DNA of 64,000 nucleotides from Rhodobacteraceae bacterium WFHF2C18 (GTDB taxonomy: Bacteria; Pseudomonadota; Alphaproteobacteria; Rhodobacterales; Rhodobacteraceae), in assembly GCA_002166865.1 (NCBI GenBank), contig NHTQ01000002.1, forward strand, positions 186,001-250,000. The letters are read 5' to 3'. Shown one piece after another: positions 27,580 through 36,192 of this stretch; the first letter of the stretch is position 1; each line of letters starts with the position of its first letter. The position numbers were made by a program, and so were the translations under genes. Below the pieces are notes generated by a model. That model did no database searches. It had not been told where the DNA came from and saw only the letters and a list, made by a program, of their open reading frames with translations.

Positions 27580-29613
27580 TCAGATGTCCTTCATCAGGCG
27601 CAGCGCGTCGTAGATGGCGGCATGGGTGTTGCGCGAAGACACGGCATCGCCGATCCGAAACAGGCGGAACCCCTCCGGCCCGCCGTTCAGCCGTTGCGGC
27701 CGGCCCGCGACAAGCGCGTCGTAATCCACCGCGCCCAGGTTTTCCGAGTACGGCTTGAGGTCGAAATAGAGCTCGTCCAACGGCGCCGTCCCGTGGTTGA
27801 CGACCACCTGATCGACCCGGCGCTCCTGCGCAAGATCGGTATAGTCCGAGCCCACGAGCGCCTTCAGGTGGTTACCGTCGCGTTCGACCGATCGCAGGCG
27901 GTAGGTGACGGTGAAGGTCACGTCGCGCTGCTGCAGGCTGCGCATGAAAGGCACGAGGTTGATCCCCGGCACCTCGGGCGCGAAGGCCTGGTAAGGGGTC
28001 ATGACCTCGACCGACGCGCCGGCCTCGGCCAGGACCTCGGCGGCCTGCAGGGCGGGGTAATCGCCCGCGTCGTCGAAAAGCAGAACGCGCGTGCCCGGTT
28101 TCGCGTCCCCCGAAAGGATGTCCCAGGCCGAGACGGTCAGGTCATTGCCCGCAACCAGCATGTCCGTCCGGGCAAGCCCGCCGGTGGCGACGATCACCAC
28201 GTCCGGAGACAGGGCCCGGATATCGGCTGCCTCGGCCAGGGTGTTGAACCGGAAATCGACCCCGTGGCCCGTGCATTCCGCCATGCGCCAGTCGATGATG
28301 CCCATCATCTCGGACCGCTGGCCCTGCCGGGCCGTCAGGCGGACCTGCCCGCCCGGCGCATCGGCGGCCTCGAAAACGGTGACAGCGTGGCCGCGGGCTC
28401 CGGCGACGCGGGCGGCCTCGAGCCCGGCGGGCCCCGCGCCCACCACCGCGACGGTCAGCGGCGTGGCGGCCGGGGCGATCTCGTGCGGCATGGTCGCCTC
28501 GCGCCCCGTGGCCGGGTTGTGGATGCACAGCGCCGCGCCGCCCTGGTAGATGCGGCCCAGACAGTAGGTGGCGCCCACGCAGGGGCGGATCGCCTCCTCG
28601 CGGCCTTCCTCGATCTTGCGCACGATATGCGGCTCGGCGATATGGGCGCGCGTCATGCCCACCATGTCCAGAAGACCCGCCTGAACGGCATGCCGGGCCG
28701 TGGCCGCGTCCTGGATGCGGGCGGCGTGGAAGGCGGGCAGGCCCACCTCGGCCCGGATGCGGCCGGCGAAATCCAGGTGCGGCGCGGACCGCATCCCCTG
28801 CACCGGAATCACGTCGGCAAGCGCGGCGTCGGTGTGGATGCGGCCCCGGATGACGTTGAGAAAGTCGATCAGCCCGCGGTCCTTCAGGCGCCGGGCGAAG
28901 GCCACCCCCTCGTCGGCGGGGATGCCGCCCTCCGCGTCCTCGTCGGCCACCAGCCGCAGGCCGAGGATGAAATCGGGGCCGACGCGGTTGCGGCAGGCCT
29001 CCAGAACCTCGGTGGCGAAACGGATCCGGTTCTCGTACCCGCCGCCGAACGGTGCCTCCAGCGTGTTGGTCAACGGGCTCATGAACTGATCGAGCAGGTG
29101 TCCGTAGCATTCCAGTTCGACACCGTCGAGGCCGGCCGCCTGCATCCGCTCTGTGGCATCGGCGTAGTCCTCGATGATGCGAGCGATATCCCAGTCCTCG
29201 ATGATCTTGGGGGCGCCGCGGTGCGCGGGTTCGCGCACCGGCCCGGGCGCCAGCGACGGCAGCCAATCACCCGCGTCCCAGCGGGTGCGCCGGCCGAGGT
29301 GGGTAAGCTGGATCATGACCGCGCAGCCGTGGTCATGGCAGTCGTCGGTCAGGTGTCGCATCCAGTCCACGACCTCGTCGCGGTAGGCCAGGATGTTGTC
29401 GAAGGCCGGCGGACTGTCGCGCGACACCACCGCCGAGCCGGCGGTCATGGTCAGCGCGAGGCCGCCCTTCGCCCGCTCCAAGTGGTACCGGCGGTAGCGC
29501 TCCTTCGGCATCCCGTCCTCGGTGTAGGCGGGTTCGTGGGCCGTGCTCATCAGCCGGTTCTTCAGCGTCAGGTGCTTGAGCCGGTAGGGTTGCAGCAGCG
29601 GGTCGCCGGGCAT
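27580..29613 (-). CDS. FMN/FAD iron-sulfur oxidoreductase of the trimethylamine dehydrogenase / N-methylproline demethylase type
   Basis: This 677-residue protein has the same architecture as FadH and trimethylamine dehydrogenase: TIM barrel with FMN (1-340), iron-sulfur segment, then nucleotide-binding domains (Gly-Ala-Gly-Pro-Ala-Gly-Leu-Glu-Ala near 390). The cluster motif differs from FadH: it reads Cys-x6-Cys-x11-Cys (Pro-Cys-Val-Gly-Ala-Thr-Tyr-Cys), with no cysteine at the usual second position. That variant is what I recall for the betaine/N-methylproline demethylase group, which would release formaldehyde from N-methyl osmolytes such as stachydrine or hydroxyproline betaine. The substrate is inferred only. 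The BCAT gene lies immediately upstream. Confidence 0.75.
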   Translation of the reverse strand: MPGDPLLQPYRLKHLTLKNRLMSTAHEPAYTEDGMPKERYRRYHLERAKGGLALTMTAGSAVVSRDSPPAFDNILAYRDEVVDWMRHLTDDCHDHGCAVMIQLTHLGRRTRWDAGDWLPSLAPGPVREPAHRGAPKIIEDWDIARIIEDYADATERMQAAGLDGVELECYGHLLDQFMSPLTNTLEAPFGGGYENRIRFATEVLEACRNRVGPDFILGLRLVADEDAEGGIPADEGVAFARRLKDRGLIDFLNVIRGRIHTDAALADVIPVQGMRSAPHLDFAGRIRAEVGLPAFHAARIQDAATARHAVQAGLLDMVGMTRAHIAEPHIVRKIEEGREEAIRPCVGATYCLGRIYQGGAALCIHNPATGREATMPHEIAPAATPLTVAVVGAGPAGLEAARVAGARGHAVTVFEAADAPGGQVRLTARQGQRSEMMGIIDWRMAECTGHGVDFRFNTLAEAADIRALSPDVVIVATGGLARTDMLVAGNDLTVSAWDILSGDAKPGTRVLLFDDAGDYPALQAAEVLAEAGASVEVMTPYQAFAPEVPGINLVPFMRSLQQRDVTFTVTYRLRSVERDGNHLKALVGSDYTDLAQERRVDQVVVNHGTAPLDELYFDLKPYSENLGAVDYDALVAGRPQRLNGGPEGFRLFRIGDAVSSRNTHAAIYDALRLMKDI

Positions 29614-29642
29614 GGCGTCTCCTCCTGTCCGGGGTCTCGGTG

Positions 29643-30509
29643 TCAGCCCGTCGAGCGGGCCCAGTCCCAGTACATCTCGAGAAGCCGGGCAGCGACGGGG
29701 CCGCGCGGATAGGTGGTATCGTCGAAGGCGGTGACGGGGGTGACCTTCATCAGGTTGCCGGTCAGGAACACCTCGTCTGCGGCGTGAAAATCGGCGAAGC
29801 TCATCACCGTTTCATGCACCGTCATGCCCTCGGCCCGCATGTTGCGGATGTGCCTGTCGCGCGTGATGCCGGCCAGGAAGGTGCCGTTGGGGATGGGGGT
29901 GAAGACCTCGCCGTCACGCACGGCGAAGACGTTGGCGGTGGCGGTTTCGGCCACGTTGCCGAGCGCGTCGGCGACCAGCGCGTTGCCGAATCCCTTGGCG
30001 CGCGCCTCGGCCAGCATGCGGGCGTTGTTGGGATAGAGGCAGCCAGCCTTGGCGTTGACCACCGCGTCCTCCAGCACCGGCCGGCGGAAGCGGGTCCGCG
30101 TAAGCGTCGTGGCCGCGTCGGGCGCGGCCATCGGCACCTCCTCCAGGCAGACGGCGAACCCGGTGGCGCCGTCTTCCTTGGGCATCACGGCCAGGTGGCC
30201 GCCGTCGATGGCCCAGTACATCGGCCGAATGTAGACCGCGGCATCCGCCGGGTAGGCCTTCAGCCCGTCGTGGATGATCTGCACCATCTCCTCGGTGGTT
30301 ACGGTGGGGTTGATCATCAACGCCTCGGCCGAGGCGTTGACCCGCGCGCAGTGCCGGTCAAGGTCCGGGGCCAGCCCGTCCACGTAACGCGCCCCGTCGA
30401 AAACCGTGGTGCCCAGCCACGACCCGTGATCGGCGGCGCGCATCACCATCACGTCGCCGTCGTGCCACTTGCCGTCGAAATAGGTCCGGATGTTCTTGCC
30501 CGTGGCCAT
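29643..30509 (-). CDS. ilvE: Branched-chain amino acid aminotransferase
   Basis: This 288-residue fold-type IV PLP enzyme has the internal-aldimine lysine at Lys154 in Asn-Ala-Lys-Ala-Gly-Cys-Leu-Tyr-Pro, the Thr-Val-Phe-Asp-Gly-Ala-Arg segment near residue 34 and the phosphate-binding Glu-Thr-Ala-Thr-Ala-Asn-Val-Phe segment. It is expected to transfer the amino group between glutamate and leucine, isoleucine or valine, although D-amino-acid transaminases share the fold. It lies 29 bp upstream of the demethylase-like gene on the same strand and may be co-transcribed. Confidence 0.87.
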   Translation of the reverse strand: MATGKNIRTYFDGKWHDGDVMVMRAADHGSWLGTTVFDGARYVDGLAPDLDRHCARVNASAEALMINPTVTTEEMVQIIHDGLKAYPADAAVYIRPMYWAIDGGHLAVMPKEDGATGFAVCLEEVPMAAPDAATTLTRTRFRRPVLEDAVVNAKAGCLYPNNARMLAEARAKGFGNALVADALGNVAETATANVFAVRDGEVFTPIPNGTFLAGITRDRHIRNMRAEGMTVHETVMSFADFHAADEVFLTGNLMKVTPVTAFDDTTYPRGPVAARLLEMYWDWARSTG

Positions 30510-30687
30510 GCCCGTGTCTCCCTCTGACTTGCGGGCAGGTTAGGGGGGACGCGGGGCAGCGTCCAGCCCCGCCGCGCCGGCCTGCGAACCGGGGGCGCGG
30601 CGCGCGTGGCCGTATCGACACCGGGGCCCGCGCCCGGTATCCTGTCGCGGCAATCCAGCAACAACCGGCCCCACACCCGTGCGCATC

Positions 30688-31281
30688 ATGCGAAACCTCG
30701 CCTGCCTGCTTTCCCTGCTGACGGTGCTCGGCCTGGCGGGCTGTGCCACGGCGCCCACGGATGTCACCTCGCGCGGGGAGGGCGGGCAGGTCGCCGCGCT
30801 GGCCGCCGCGATCCGCGATCTCGGCCCCGGTGTGGACGCCGAGGAGGCCGCGCGCGCCGCGCGCATCTCCTACACCCACACGGACAGGCTTGCGCGGGCC
30901 TACCGGATCACCGATCCGCCGCTCATCCACAACATGAAGGTCAACATGGGCCTGCGGCCCCGCGGGCTGTGCTGGCACTGGGCGCATGATATGGAGAAAC
31001 GGCTGGCGCGGGAGGGGTTCGAGACGCTGGAATTGCACCGTGCCGTGGCCAATGCCGATAATCCCTTCCGGCTGGAACACAGCACCGTGATCGTCAGCCG
31101 CCGCGGTGACAGCCTCTGGCAGGGGATCGTGCTCGACCCCTGGCGGGAGGGCGGCACCCTGCACTGGACGCCGGTGCAGGCCGACACGCGGTTCGACTGG
31201 CGCCCGCGCCACGAGATCCTGACCAAGCGGTTGGGGCCAGACTGGCAGAACCGGGTGCGCATCGCCCCGGCCGGGGGGTAG
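30688..31281 (+). CDS. Lipoprotein of unknown family with conserved Cys-His-Asp (copy 2)
   Basis: This 197-residue paralogue of the 13344-13943 lipoprotein has a signal peptide ending in Leu-Ala-Gly-Cys (Cys19). The conserved core is shared: Thr-Asp-Pro-Pro-x-Ile-His-Asn, Arg-Pro-Arg-Gly-Leu-Cys-Trp-His-Trp (Cys95), Leu-Glu-Leu-His-Arg-Ala, His-Ser-Thr-Val-Ile (His131) and Leu-Asp-Pro-Trp-Arg (Asp150). The regions between are much less alike, so the duplication is old. GTG at 30679 in the same frame is an alternative start. The gene is divergent from ilvE. Activity as a cysteine peptidase or transglutaminase-like enzyme is inference. Confidence 0.75.
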   Translation: MRNLACLLSLLTVLGLAGCATAPTDVTSRGEGGQVAALAAAIRDLGPGVDAEEAARAARISYTHTDRLARAYRITDPPLIHNMKVNMGLRPRGLCWHWAHDMEKRLAREGFETLELHRAVANADNPFRLEHSTVIVSRRGDSLWQGIVLDPWREGGTLHWTPVQADTRFDWRPRHEILTKRLGPDWQNRVRIAPAGG

Positions 31282-31368
31282 CGGGGGCTTCGCGCCCGGG
31301 TTGCAGGCGGCCGTCGCACGGCAGAGCGCGACAGGCCCGCCGGGACCCGCGCGGGATTTGCCGGGCTG

Positions 31369-32397
31369 TCAGGCCCCGCCGGCGCCCACCATGCCCACGA
31401 TCTCGTAGGTCCGGTGCAGGATCGGCGCGGCGATGCCGCGGGCGCGGTCGGCCCCGCGCGCCAGGATGCAGTCGATCTCGGCGGGGTCCTGCATCAGGCG
31501 CTCCATCTCGGTGGAGATGGGGGCGATCCTGTCGACCGCGAGATCGGCCAGCGCCGGCTTGAACTCGGAAAACGGCTTGCCCCCCATCTCGCCCATCACC
31601 TGATCGACGCTGCGGTCGCTCAGGGCGGCATAGATGTTGACCAGGTTGCGCGCCTCGGGCCGGTCCAGCAGGCCGTCGGGCGCCTCGGGCAGCGGGGCCG
31701 GGTCGGTCTTGGCCTTGCGGATCTTCTTGGCGATGGTGTCGGCATCGTCGGTCAGATTGATGCGGCTCATGTCCGAGGAATCGGATTTCGACATCTTCTT
31801 CTCGCCGTCGCGCAGGCTCATCACGCGCGTCGCCGCGCCTTCGATCACCGGCTGGGTGTCGGGGAAGAAGTCGACCCCGTAATCGTGGTTGAACTTCGCC
31901 GCGATGTTGCGGGTCAGTTCCAGGTGCTGCTTCTGGTCCTCGCCCACGGGGACGTGGGTGGCGTGATAGACCAGGATATCGGCGGCCATGAGGGCGGGAT
32001 AGGCAAACAGCCCCAGGCTGGCCTGCTCGGCGTGTTTGCCTGCCTTGTCCTTGAACTGCGTCATCCGCTTCATCCAGCCCATGCGCGCAACACAGTTGAA
32101 GATCCAGGCCAGTTGCGCGTGCTCGGCCACCTGCGACTGGTTGAACAGGATCGACTTTTCCGGATCGAGGCCCGAGGCGATGAAGCCGGCCGTCAGCTCC
32201 CGCGTGGCGCGGCGCAGTGCCTCGGGCTCCTGCCAGACGGTGATCGCGTGCAGATCGACCATGCAGTAGAGGGATTCCACGCCCTCGTTCTGCGTTTCGA
32301 CGAAACGCTTGAGCGCGCCGAGGTAGTTGCCGAGATGCAGGTGGCCCGTGGGCTGGATGCCCGAGAAGACTCGGGGGGTGAAGGCCGCCTCGGTCAT
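31369..32397 (-). CDS. trpS: Tryptophanyl-tRNA synthetase
   Basis: This 342-residue class I synthetase charges tRNA-Trp. The HIGH-type motif appears as His-Leu-His-Leu-Gly-Asn near residue 20 and the KMSKS loop is intact (Glu-Lys-Lys-Met-Ser-Lys-Ser) near residue 200. Length is usual for bacteria. It is divergent from the rhomboid gene and is near murJ and glnD, a neighbourhood I recall from other Rhodobacteraceae. Confidence 0.97.
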   Translation of the reverse strand: MTEAAFTPRVFSGIQPTGHLHLGNYLGALKRFVETQNEGVESLYCMVDLHAITVWQEPEALRRATRELTAGFIASGLDPEKSILFNQSQVAEHAQLAWIFNCVARMGWMKRMTQFKDKAGKHAEQASLGLFAYPALMAADILVYHATHVPVGEDQKQHLELTRNIAAKFNHDYGVDFFPDTQPVIEGAATRVMSLRDGEKKMSKSDSSDMSRINLTDDADTIAKKIRKAKTDPAPLPEAPDGLLDRPEARNLVNIYAALSDRSVDQVMGEMGGKPFSEFKPALADLAVDRIAPISTEMERLMQDPAEIDCILARGADRARGIAAPILHRTYEIVGMVGAGGA

Positions 32398-32484
32398 GCG
32401 TGACTCCGTCTGGATTTCCGTGCCTGCCTCGCTTACCCATGGGCCCGAGCCCCGTCAAGCGACCGGCCCGACACAGGAGCAGGC

Positions 32485-33186
32485 ATGAGCAGCCCCGACG
32501 AAGATCGCCCCGACAACCAGAGCCCCGTCAATCCCCTGCCGCCCGTGGTGGTGGCCCTGTTCCTGACCATCATCGGCGTGGAGGCGGTTTTCACCCTGGG
32601 CGCGCGCGGCCTTGTCGGCGGGCCCGAGGCCGTGGGGTGGCGCCAGGCCGGGATCCAGACCTACGCCTTCAATGCCGAGATCATGGGCTGGATGCTGACG
32701 AACGGCGTCTACCCGGCCGAGCACCTGCTGCGCTTTTTCAGCTATGCCTTCGTGCACGGCAGTTTCACGCATGCGCTTTTCGCGGGGGTGCTGCTTCTGG
32801 CCCTCGGCAAGTTCGTGGGCGAGGTCTTTGCCCAATGGGCGGTGCTGGCGTTGTTCGCGGTCTCTTCGGTCTTCGGGGCGGTGGTTTTCGGCCTGGTGGC
32901 GCGCGACCAGCCATGGCTGGTGGGGGCCTTCCCCGGGGTCTACGGGCTGATCGGCGGGTTCACCTACCTGATGTGGCTCAAGCTGGGCCAGATGGGGGCG
33001 CAGCAATACCGCGCCTTCACCCTGATCGGCGTTCTGCTGTTGATCCAGCTGATCTTCGGTCTTCTGTTCGGGGCCAACAATACCTGGGTGGCCGATGTCG
33101 CGGGGTTCATGGGGGGCTTCGCCCTGTCGGTGGTTCTGGTCCCGGGCGGATGGCAGCGCCTGCGCGAACGGCTCAGGCAGCGCTAG
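32485..33186 (+). CDS. Rhomboid-like membrane protein lacking the catalytic Ser and His (pseudoprotease)
   Basis: This 233-residue protein has six to seven membrane helices in rhomboid arrangement, including the helix 1 start, a Tyr-Ala-Phe-Val-His-Gly-Ser-Phe-Thr-His segment for the active-site-facing loop, and a Val-Tyr-Gly-Leu-Ile-Gly-Gly helix. The active-site motif is not preserved: where rhomboids have Gly-Ala-Ser-Gly, this protein has Gly-Ala-Phe-Pro, so Phe149 replaces the nucleophile. The usual histidine in the last helix is Asp204 (Val-Ala-Asp-Val-Ala-Gly-Phe). It should not be a protease and may bind or chaperone membrane clients. It is convergent with murJ. Confidence 0.85.
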   Translation: MSSPDEDRPDNQSPVNPLPPVVVALFLTIIGVEAVFTLGARGLVGGPEAVGWRQAGIQTYAFNAEIMGWMLTNGVYPAEHLLRFFSYAFVHGSFTHALFAGVLLLALGKFVGEVFAQWAVLALFAVSSVFGAVVFGLVARDQPWLVGAFPGVYGLIGGFTYLMWLKLGQMGAQQYRAFTLIGVLLLIQLIFGLLFGANNTWVADVAGFMGGFALSVVLVPGGWQRLRERLRQR

Positions 33187-33198
33187 GGCGGCGGGCCG

Positions 33199-34740
33199 TC
33201 ACGATCGGCGCATCGCCGTGCGGAACTCCGACAGCCGCAGGGCGCCGACAAGTTGCCCGATCCCGAAGTAGCTGACGACCCCGGCGCCGATCAGCACCAG
33301 GAGCGCCAGCCATCGCCAGCCGGGATAGGCGAAGAACGGCGTGAGCAGCAGCGCCGTTCCCCGCAGCACCACGCCCATCAGAACCGACGCCAGCAGGATG
33401 CGCCAGATGCGCCGGCGAAAGCGGTAGTCGAAGCGGGCGACCTCGCCCATTAGCCGCGCCCCGCGCATGAGCAGGATCACCATGACCCATCCCGCCACCG
33501 TGGTGCCGATGGCGGCGGCCATCCAGCCGATATAGAACGACAGCCCGACCGCAACCGCCGCGTTCACCACCATCGCGGCCACGGCGTAGTGGAAGGGGCT
33601 GCGCGTGTCCTCCCGCGCGAAGAAGAGCGGCTGCAGGATCTTCTGCAAAACGAAGGCGGGCAGGCCCAGCCCGTAGACGGTGACCGCAAGGGCCGTGGCG
33701 GCGGTGTCGTCTGGGCCGAAGGCGCCGCGTTCGAACAGCACCGAGACGAGCGGCAGCGGGACAACGATCAGGGCGACCGAGGCGGGCACGGTCAGCGCCA
33801 GCGATATCTCGCCGGCGCGGGAGAACGCCTCGCGCGCGCCGGCCGCGTCGGCCGCCTTGAGCCGGCGCGACAGATCGGGCAGCAGCACGATGCCCACGGC
33901 GATGCCGACCACGCCCAGGGGCAACTGATAGAGCCGGTCGGCGGAATAGAGCCAGCTGACCGCCTTGTCGAAGTTCGAGGCGACCTGTTGGCCTACCAGC
34001 AGGTTCACCTGCATCACGCCACCAGCGAGGGCGGCCGGAATGGCGATACGCACAAGATGTGCCATCTCCGGCGTCCAGCGGGGCCGGACGGGCCCGATGC
34101 GGAACCCCGCCCGGTGTGCCGCGCCCCAGACCAGGGCCAACTGCGCCACCCCGGCCACGGGGATCATCCAGACGAGGGTCCGGGCCACCGCGCCGCCCAT
34201 GGCCCAGGCCGCGGTCATGGCGGTGACGAGCAGGATGTTGAGAAGGACCGGCGCGGCGGCGGCGGCGGCGAAGCGGCCGGCGGCGTTGAGCACGCCGGAG
34301 AAGAGCGCCGCCAGCGAGATGAAGAGGATGTAGGGAAAGACGATGCGCCCGAAATCTACCGTGATATCAAAGCGTTCATCGCCGACGAAGCCCTCGGCCG
34401 TGGCCCAGACGAGCGCGGGCATGAAGACCATCGCGAGCCCCGTGAGAATGAGCAGAACGAAGGCCAGGCCCGACAGCGCCAGCGCGGCGAAGCCTTCGGC
34501 ATTTTCCTTTGATTCCAAGCGCTTGGAGAACATCGGGACGAAGGCCGCGTTGAAGGCGCCCTCGGCGAAGAAGCGGCGGAACATGTTGGGCAGCCGGAAG
34601 GCGGCGACGAAGGCGTCCATCACCACGCCGGGGCCCAGGAAACCCGCGATCAGCACGTCGCGGAGGAAGCCCAGGACCCGGCTCATCAGGGTCCAGAAGC
34701 TGACGGTGAGGACGCCGGAGAGCAGGCGGACGGGTTTCAT
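33199..34740 (-). CDS. murJ: Lipid II flippase MurJ
   Basis: This 513-residue MOP-superfamily protein has about 14 membrane helices. It flips lipid II across the inner membrane for peptidoglycan synthesis. The start region Met-Lys-Pro-Val-Arg-Leu-Leu-Ser-Gly-Val and the conserved Ser-Arg-Val-Leu-Gly-Phe-Leu-Arg-Asp and Phe-Arg-Leu-Pro-Asn-Met-Phe-Arg-Arg motifs are clear. The frame stays open a further 340 codons upstream, to 35760, but this is an effect of extreme GC content; the true start is 34740. In relatives glnD is directly upstream; here about 1.5 kb of degraded DNA intervenes. Confidence 0.95.
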   Translation of the reverse strand: MKPVRLLSGVLTVSFWTLMSRVLGFLRDVLIAGFLGPGVVMDAFVAAFRLPNMFRRFFAEGAFNAAFVPMFSKRLESKENAEGFAALALSGLAFVLLILTGLAMVFMPALVWATAEGFVGDERFDITVDFGRIVFPYILFISLAALFSGVLNAAGRFAAAAAAPVLLNILLVTAMTAAWAMGGAVARTLVWMIPVAGVAQLALVWGAAHRAGFRIGPVRPRWTPEMAHLVRIAIPAALAGGVMQVNLLVGQQVASNFDKAVSWLYSADRLYQLPLGVVGIAVGIVLLPDLSRRLKAADAAGAREAFSRAGEISLALTVPASVALIVVPLPLVSVLFERGAFGPDDTAATALAVTVYGLGLPAFVLQKILQPLFFAREDTRSPFHYAVAAMVVNAAVAVGLSFYIGWMAAAIGTTVAGWVMVILLMRGARLMGEVARFDYRFRRRIWRILLASVLMGVVLRGTALLLTPFFAYPGWRWLALLVLIGAGVVSYFGIGQLVGALRLSEFRTAMRRS

Positions 34741-35079
34741 GGGCGCACCTCGCGGATCCAACGACATGTGAGGGATTAGAGGACAATGCGCCCGGCGAAA
34801 AGACCCGGTCGTACGTCGGGCCCGTCCGGCCCGTCCCGCCCGGCCGTACGACGGCGCCGCGCCCGGGGCCCCGGCCCCCGGTTTCGCGGGCCTCCGGGGC
34901 GGGCCGCGCGGGGGGCCGTCCGGCCCGTACGGGGGAGCGGTACGGATACCGGGCGCCGCTGCGGTACCCGCTTCGCCGCCGTGCGCCGCCGCCGCCGCCG
35001 CGCGCCGCGCCCGCAGCGTTAACCGCGCGGCAAGCGCCGCGGGGCATCCTGCACCGCATCCCTTCGGAAAAGGCCCGCC
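34741..35079. other. Extremely GC-rich non-coding stretch between murJ and the antitoxin-like gene
   Basis: These 339 bp hold no credible gene. From about 34790 to 35050 the sequence is almost only G and C, with simple runs (repeated GCC triplets near 34985) and several CGTACG palindromes. GTCGTACG at 34808-34815 pairs perfectly with CGTACGAC at 34845-34852. The region must contain the murJ promoter near 34741-34790, where composition is more normal. Composition is unlike any other intergenic space in the window. Confidence 0.6.
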
Positions 35080-35385
35080 ATGCCCGCGATCGACACGACG
35101 CCATTGCCCGAGATCGGAACCGACGCCTTCCGGGCCCACCTGCGCCACTACCTTGACCAGGTGACGGCGCACCGCGCCCGCCTGCTGCTGTGCCGCCGGG
35201 GTCAGCCGCTGGCCGGGCTGGTCCCCGTGGCCGAGGCCCGCGCCCTTTGGCGGGTGGCCCACGAAAGCGAGCAGTACGCCGAATGGAAAATGCTGCACCG
35301 CCTCAACCAGGATCGCGCGCTGCGCCGCGCCATGCTGGAGGAAGCCGACGCCGAGCGCCGCGCGGCGCCCGGGACGGGGGGATGA
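35080..35385 (+). CDS. Phd/YefM-like antitoxin, without a toxin
   Basis: This 101-residue protein has an N-terminal segment typical of the prevent-host-death fold: Phe-Arg-Ala-His-Leu-Arg-His-Tyr-Leu-Asp-Gln-Val, then a basic strand and Gly-Gln-Pro-Leu-Ala-Gly-Leu-Val-Pro-Val, followed by helices rich in Glu and Arg. In type II systems such proteins bind DNA and neutralise a Doc, RelE or VapC-type toxin. No toxin-like reading frame follows: downstream is an aspartokinase fragment on the other strand. It is either a remnant antitoxin or a stand-alone regulator. An AAAGG ribosome site lies upstream of ATG 35080. Confidence 0.6.
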   Translation: MPAIDTTPLPEIGTDAFRAHLRHYLDQVTAHRARLLLCRRGQPLAGLVPVAEARALWRVAHESEQYAEWKMLHRLNQDRALRRAMLEEADAERRAAPGTGG

Positions 35386-35517
35386 GGGCGCTGTTCTCGC
35401 GGCGCGATCCGGTTCGTGGCAGCCCGCTGTTACAGGCGGTCCGGCCTTATTCCGCGGAGGCCGCGGGGGACGGCAGGAGGGCGGAAGCAGGGCGTCGGCA
35501 GCGGCCCCGGCCCACGG

Positions 35518-35760
35518 CGCGACCAGCGCGATCTCGCGGATGCTGACCTGCGCGTTTTCGTACGCGGCCTCGATCTCGGCCTCGACGCGGCGCAGGGTCT
35601 TGAGATCGGCCTTGACGTAATGCGTGATCGTGTTTCCGTTGGAGCGCTTCGAGACGATCCAGACCTTGTGGCGGGCCAACGCCTTGAGGATCGCCGCGTC
35701 GTCGCCCTTCACGCCGACCATGTCGGGTTCGTAGACCGCCAGGGCGGTGTGACCTGCCAC
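35518..35760 (-). pseudogene. Aspartokinase C-terminal (ACT) fragment of the ectoine type
   Basis: About 80 codons on the minus strand match the region of the ectoine-type aspartokinase beginning at its Glu-x-Asp-Met-Val-Gly-Val-Lys-Gly motif (residues about 335-412 of the full-length protein at 61277-62725). Shared words include HKVxIVSK and NTITHYV. The kinase domain and the end of the ACT region are missing. The fragment begins at a GTG codon with GGAGGA upstream and the codons Ala-Gly-His-Thr, similar to the His-Thr-Val-Glu-Lys start of these enzymes, so a large internal deletion may have joined the start to the ACT part. Many differences from the local ask show that it is not a recent copy. 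Confidence 0.75.
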
Positions 35761-35811
35761 GGGATTTTTCCTCCACCATGATCAGAGTCCGGCCCAAGGT
35801 GAGGACGGACA

Positions 35812-35995
35812 ATGAAGCGAAAGAGATTCACGGACGAACAGATCATCGGTATCCTGGCCGAGCACGGTGAGGCGTGAGCCCGCCACCGGTTCGAGGGCCA
35901 CGCCGAACGGCGCGAAGTGCGCCGATCTCTGCCGCAAGCACGGCATGTCGGAAGGCACGTTCTACGACTGGATGGCCAAGTTCGAGGGCATGACA
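35812..35995 (+). pseudogene. IS3-family transposase OrfA remnant
   Basis: Met-Lys-Arg-Lys-Arg-Phe-Thr-Asp-Glu-Gln-Ile-Ile-Gly-Ile-Leu-Ala-Glu-His at 35812 is the start of the OrfA helix-turn-helix protein of IS3-type elements. It hits a stop at 35875. After 34 extra bases the protein resumes in another frame at 35909 (Gly-Ala-Lys-Cys-Ala-Asp-Leu-Cys-Arg-Lys-His-Gly-Met-Ser-Glu-Gly-Thr-Phe-Tyr-Asp-Trp) and homology ends near 35995. OrfB and terminal inverted repeats were not found. This is a dead scrap of an insertion sequence. Confidence 0.82.
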
Positions 35996-36169
35996 CAGCG
36001 GGGCTTGCTGGGGATCGGCTTGAGCGGGCTAATATGAAAATGATTAGGGCCCGTTGCGTCGGATCGGACTCACCCGCACGTCGCGCCAGCTACGGGCACG
36101 CGCCCGCCCACCCGGGCGACCGCGTGCCTGCCGTTTGCCGGTGGCTCCCGGGCTTTGCCTGTTCGGGCT

Positions 36170-36192
36170 CAAATCGTGCCCCGGACGATTTG
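36170..36192. terminator. Hairpin downstream of glnD
   Basis: CAAATCGT and ACGATTTG form a perfect 8-bp stem around a 7-nt loop, 23 bp after the glnD stop on the minus strand. No T-run follows, so it may protect the 3' end or act as a weak terminator. Between the IS remnant and this hairpin (36038-36169) nothing is recognised. Confidence 0.45.

Noticed and set aside
33199..35760. A single 853-codon frame joining the aspartokinase fragment, the GC-rich stretch and murJ.
   Set aside because: The middle part is low-complexity, antisense to the antitoxin-like gene and unlike any protein. MurJ has a normal start at 34740. The open frame is caused by very high GC content.
35812..36037. A complete insertion sequence next to the aspartokinase fragment.
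   Set aside because: Only part of orfA is present, with an internal stop and frame change; orfB and terminal repeats are missing.
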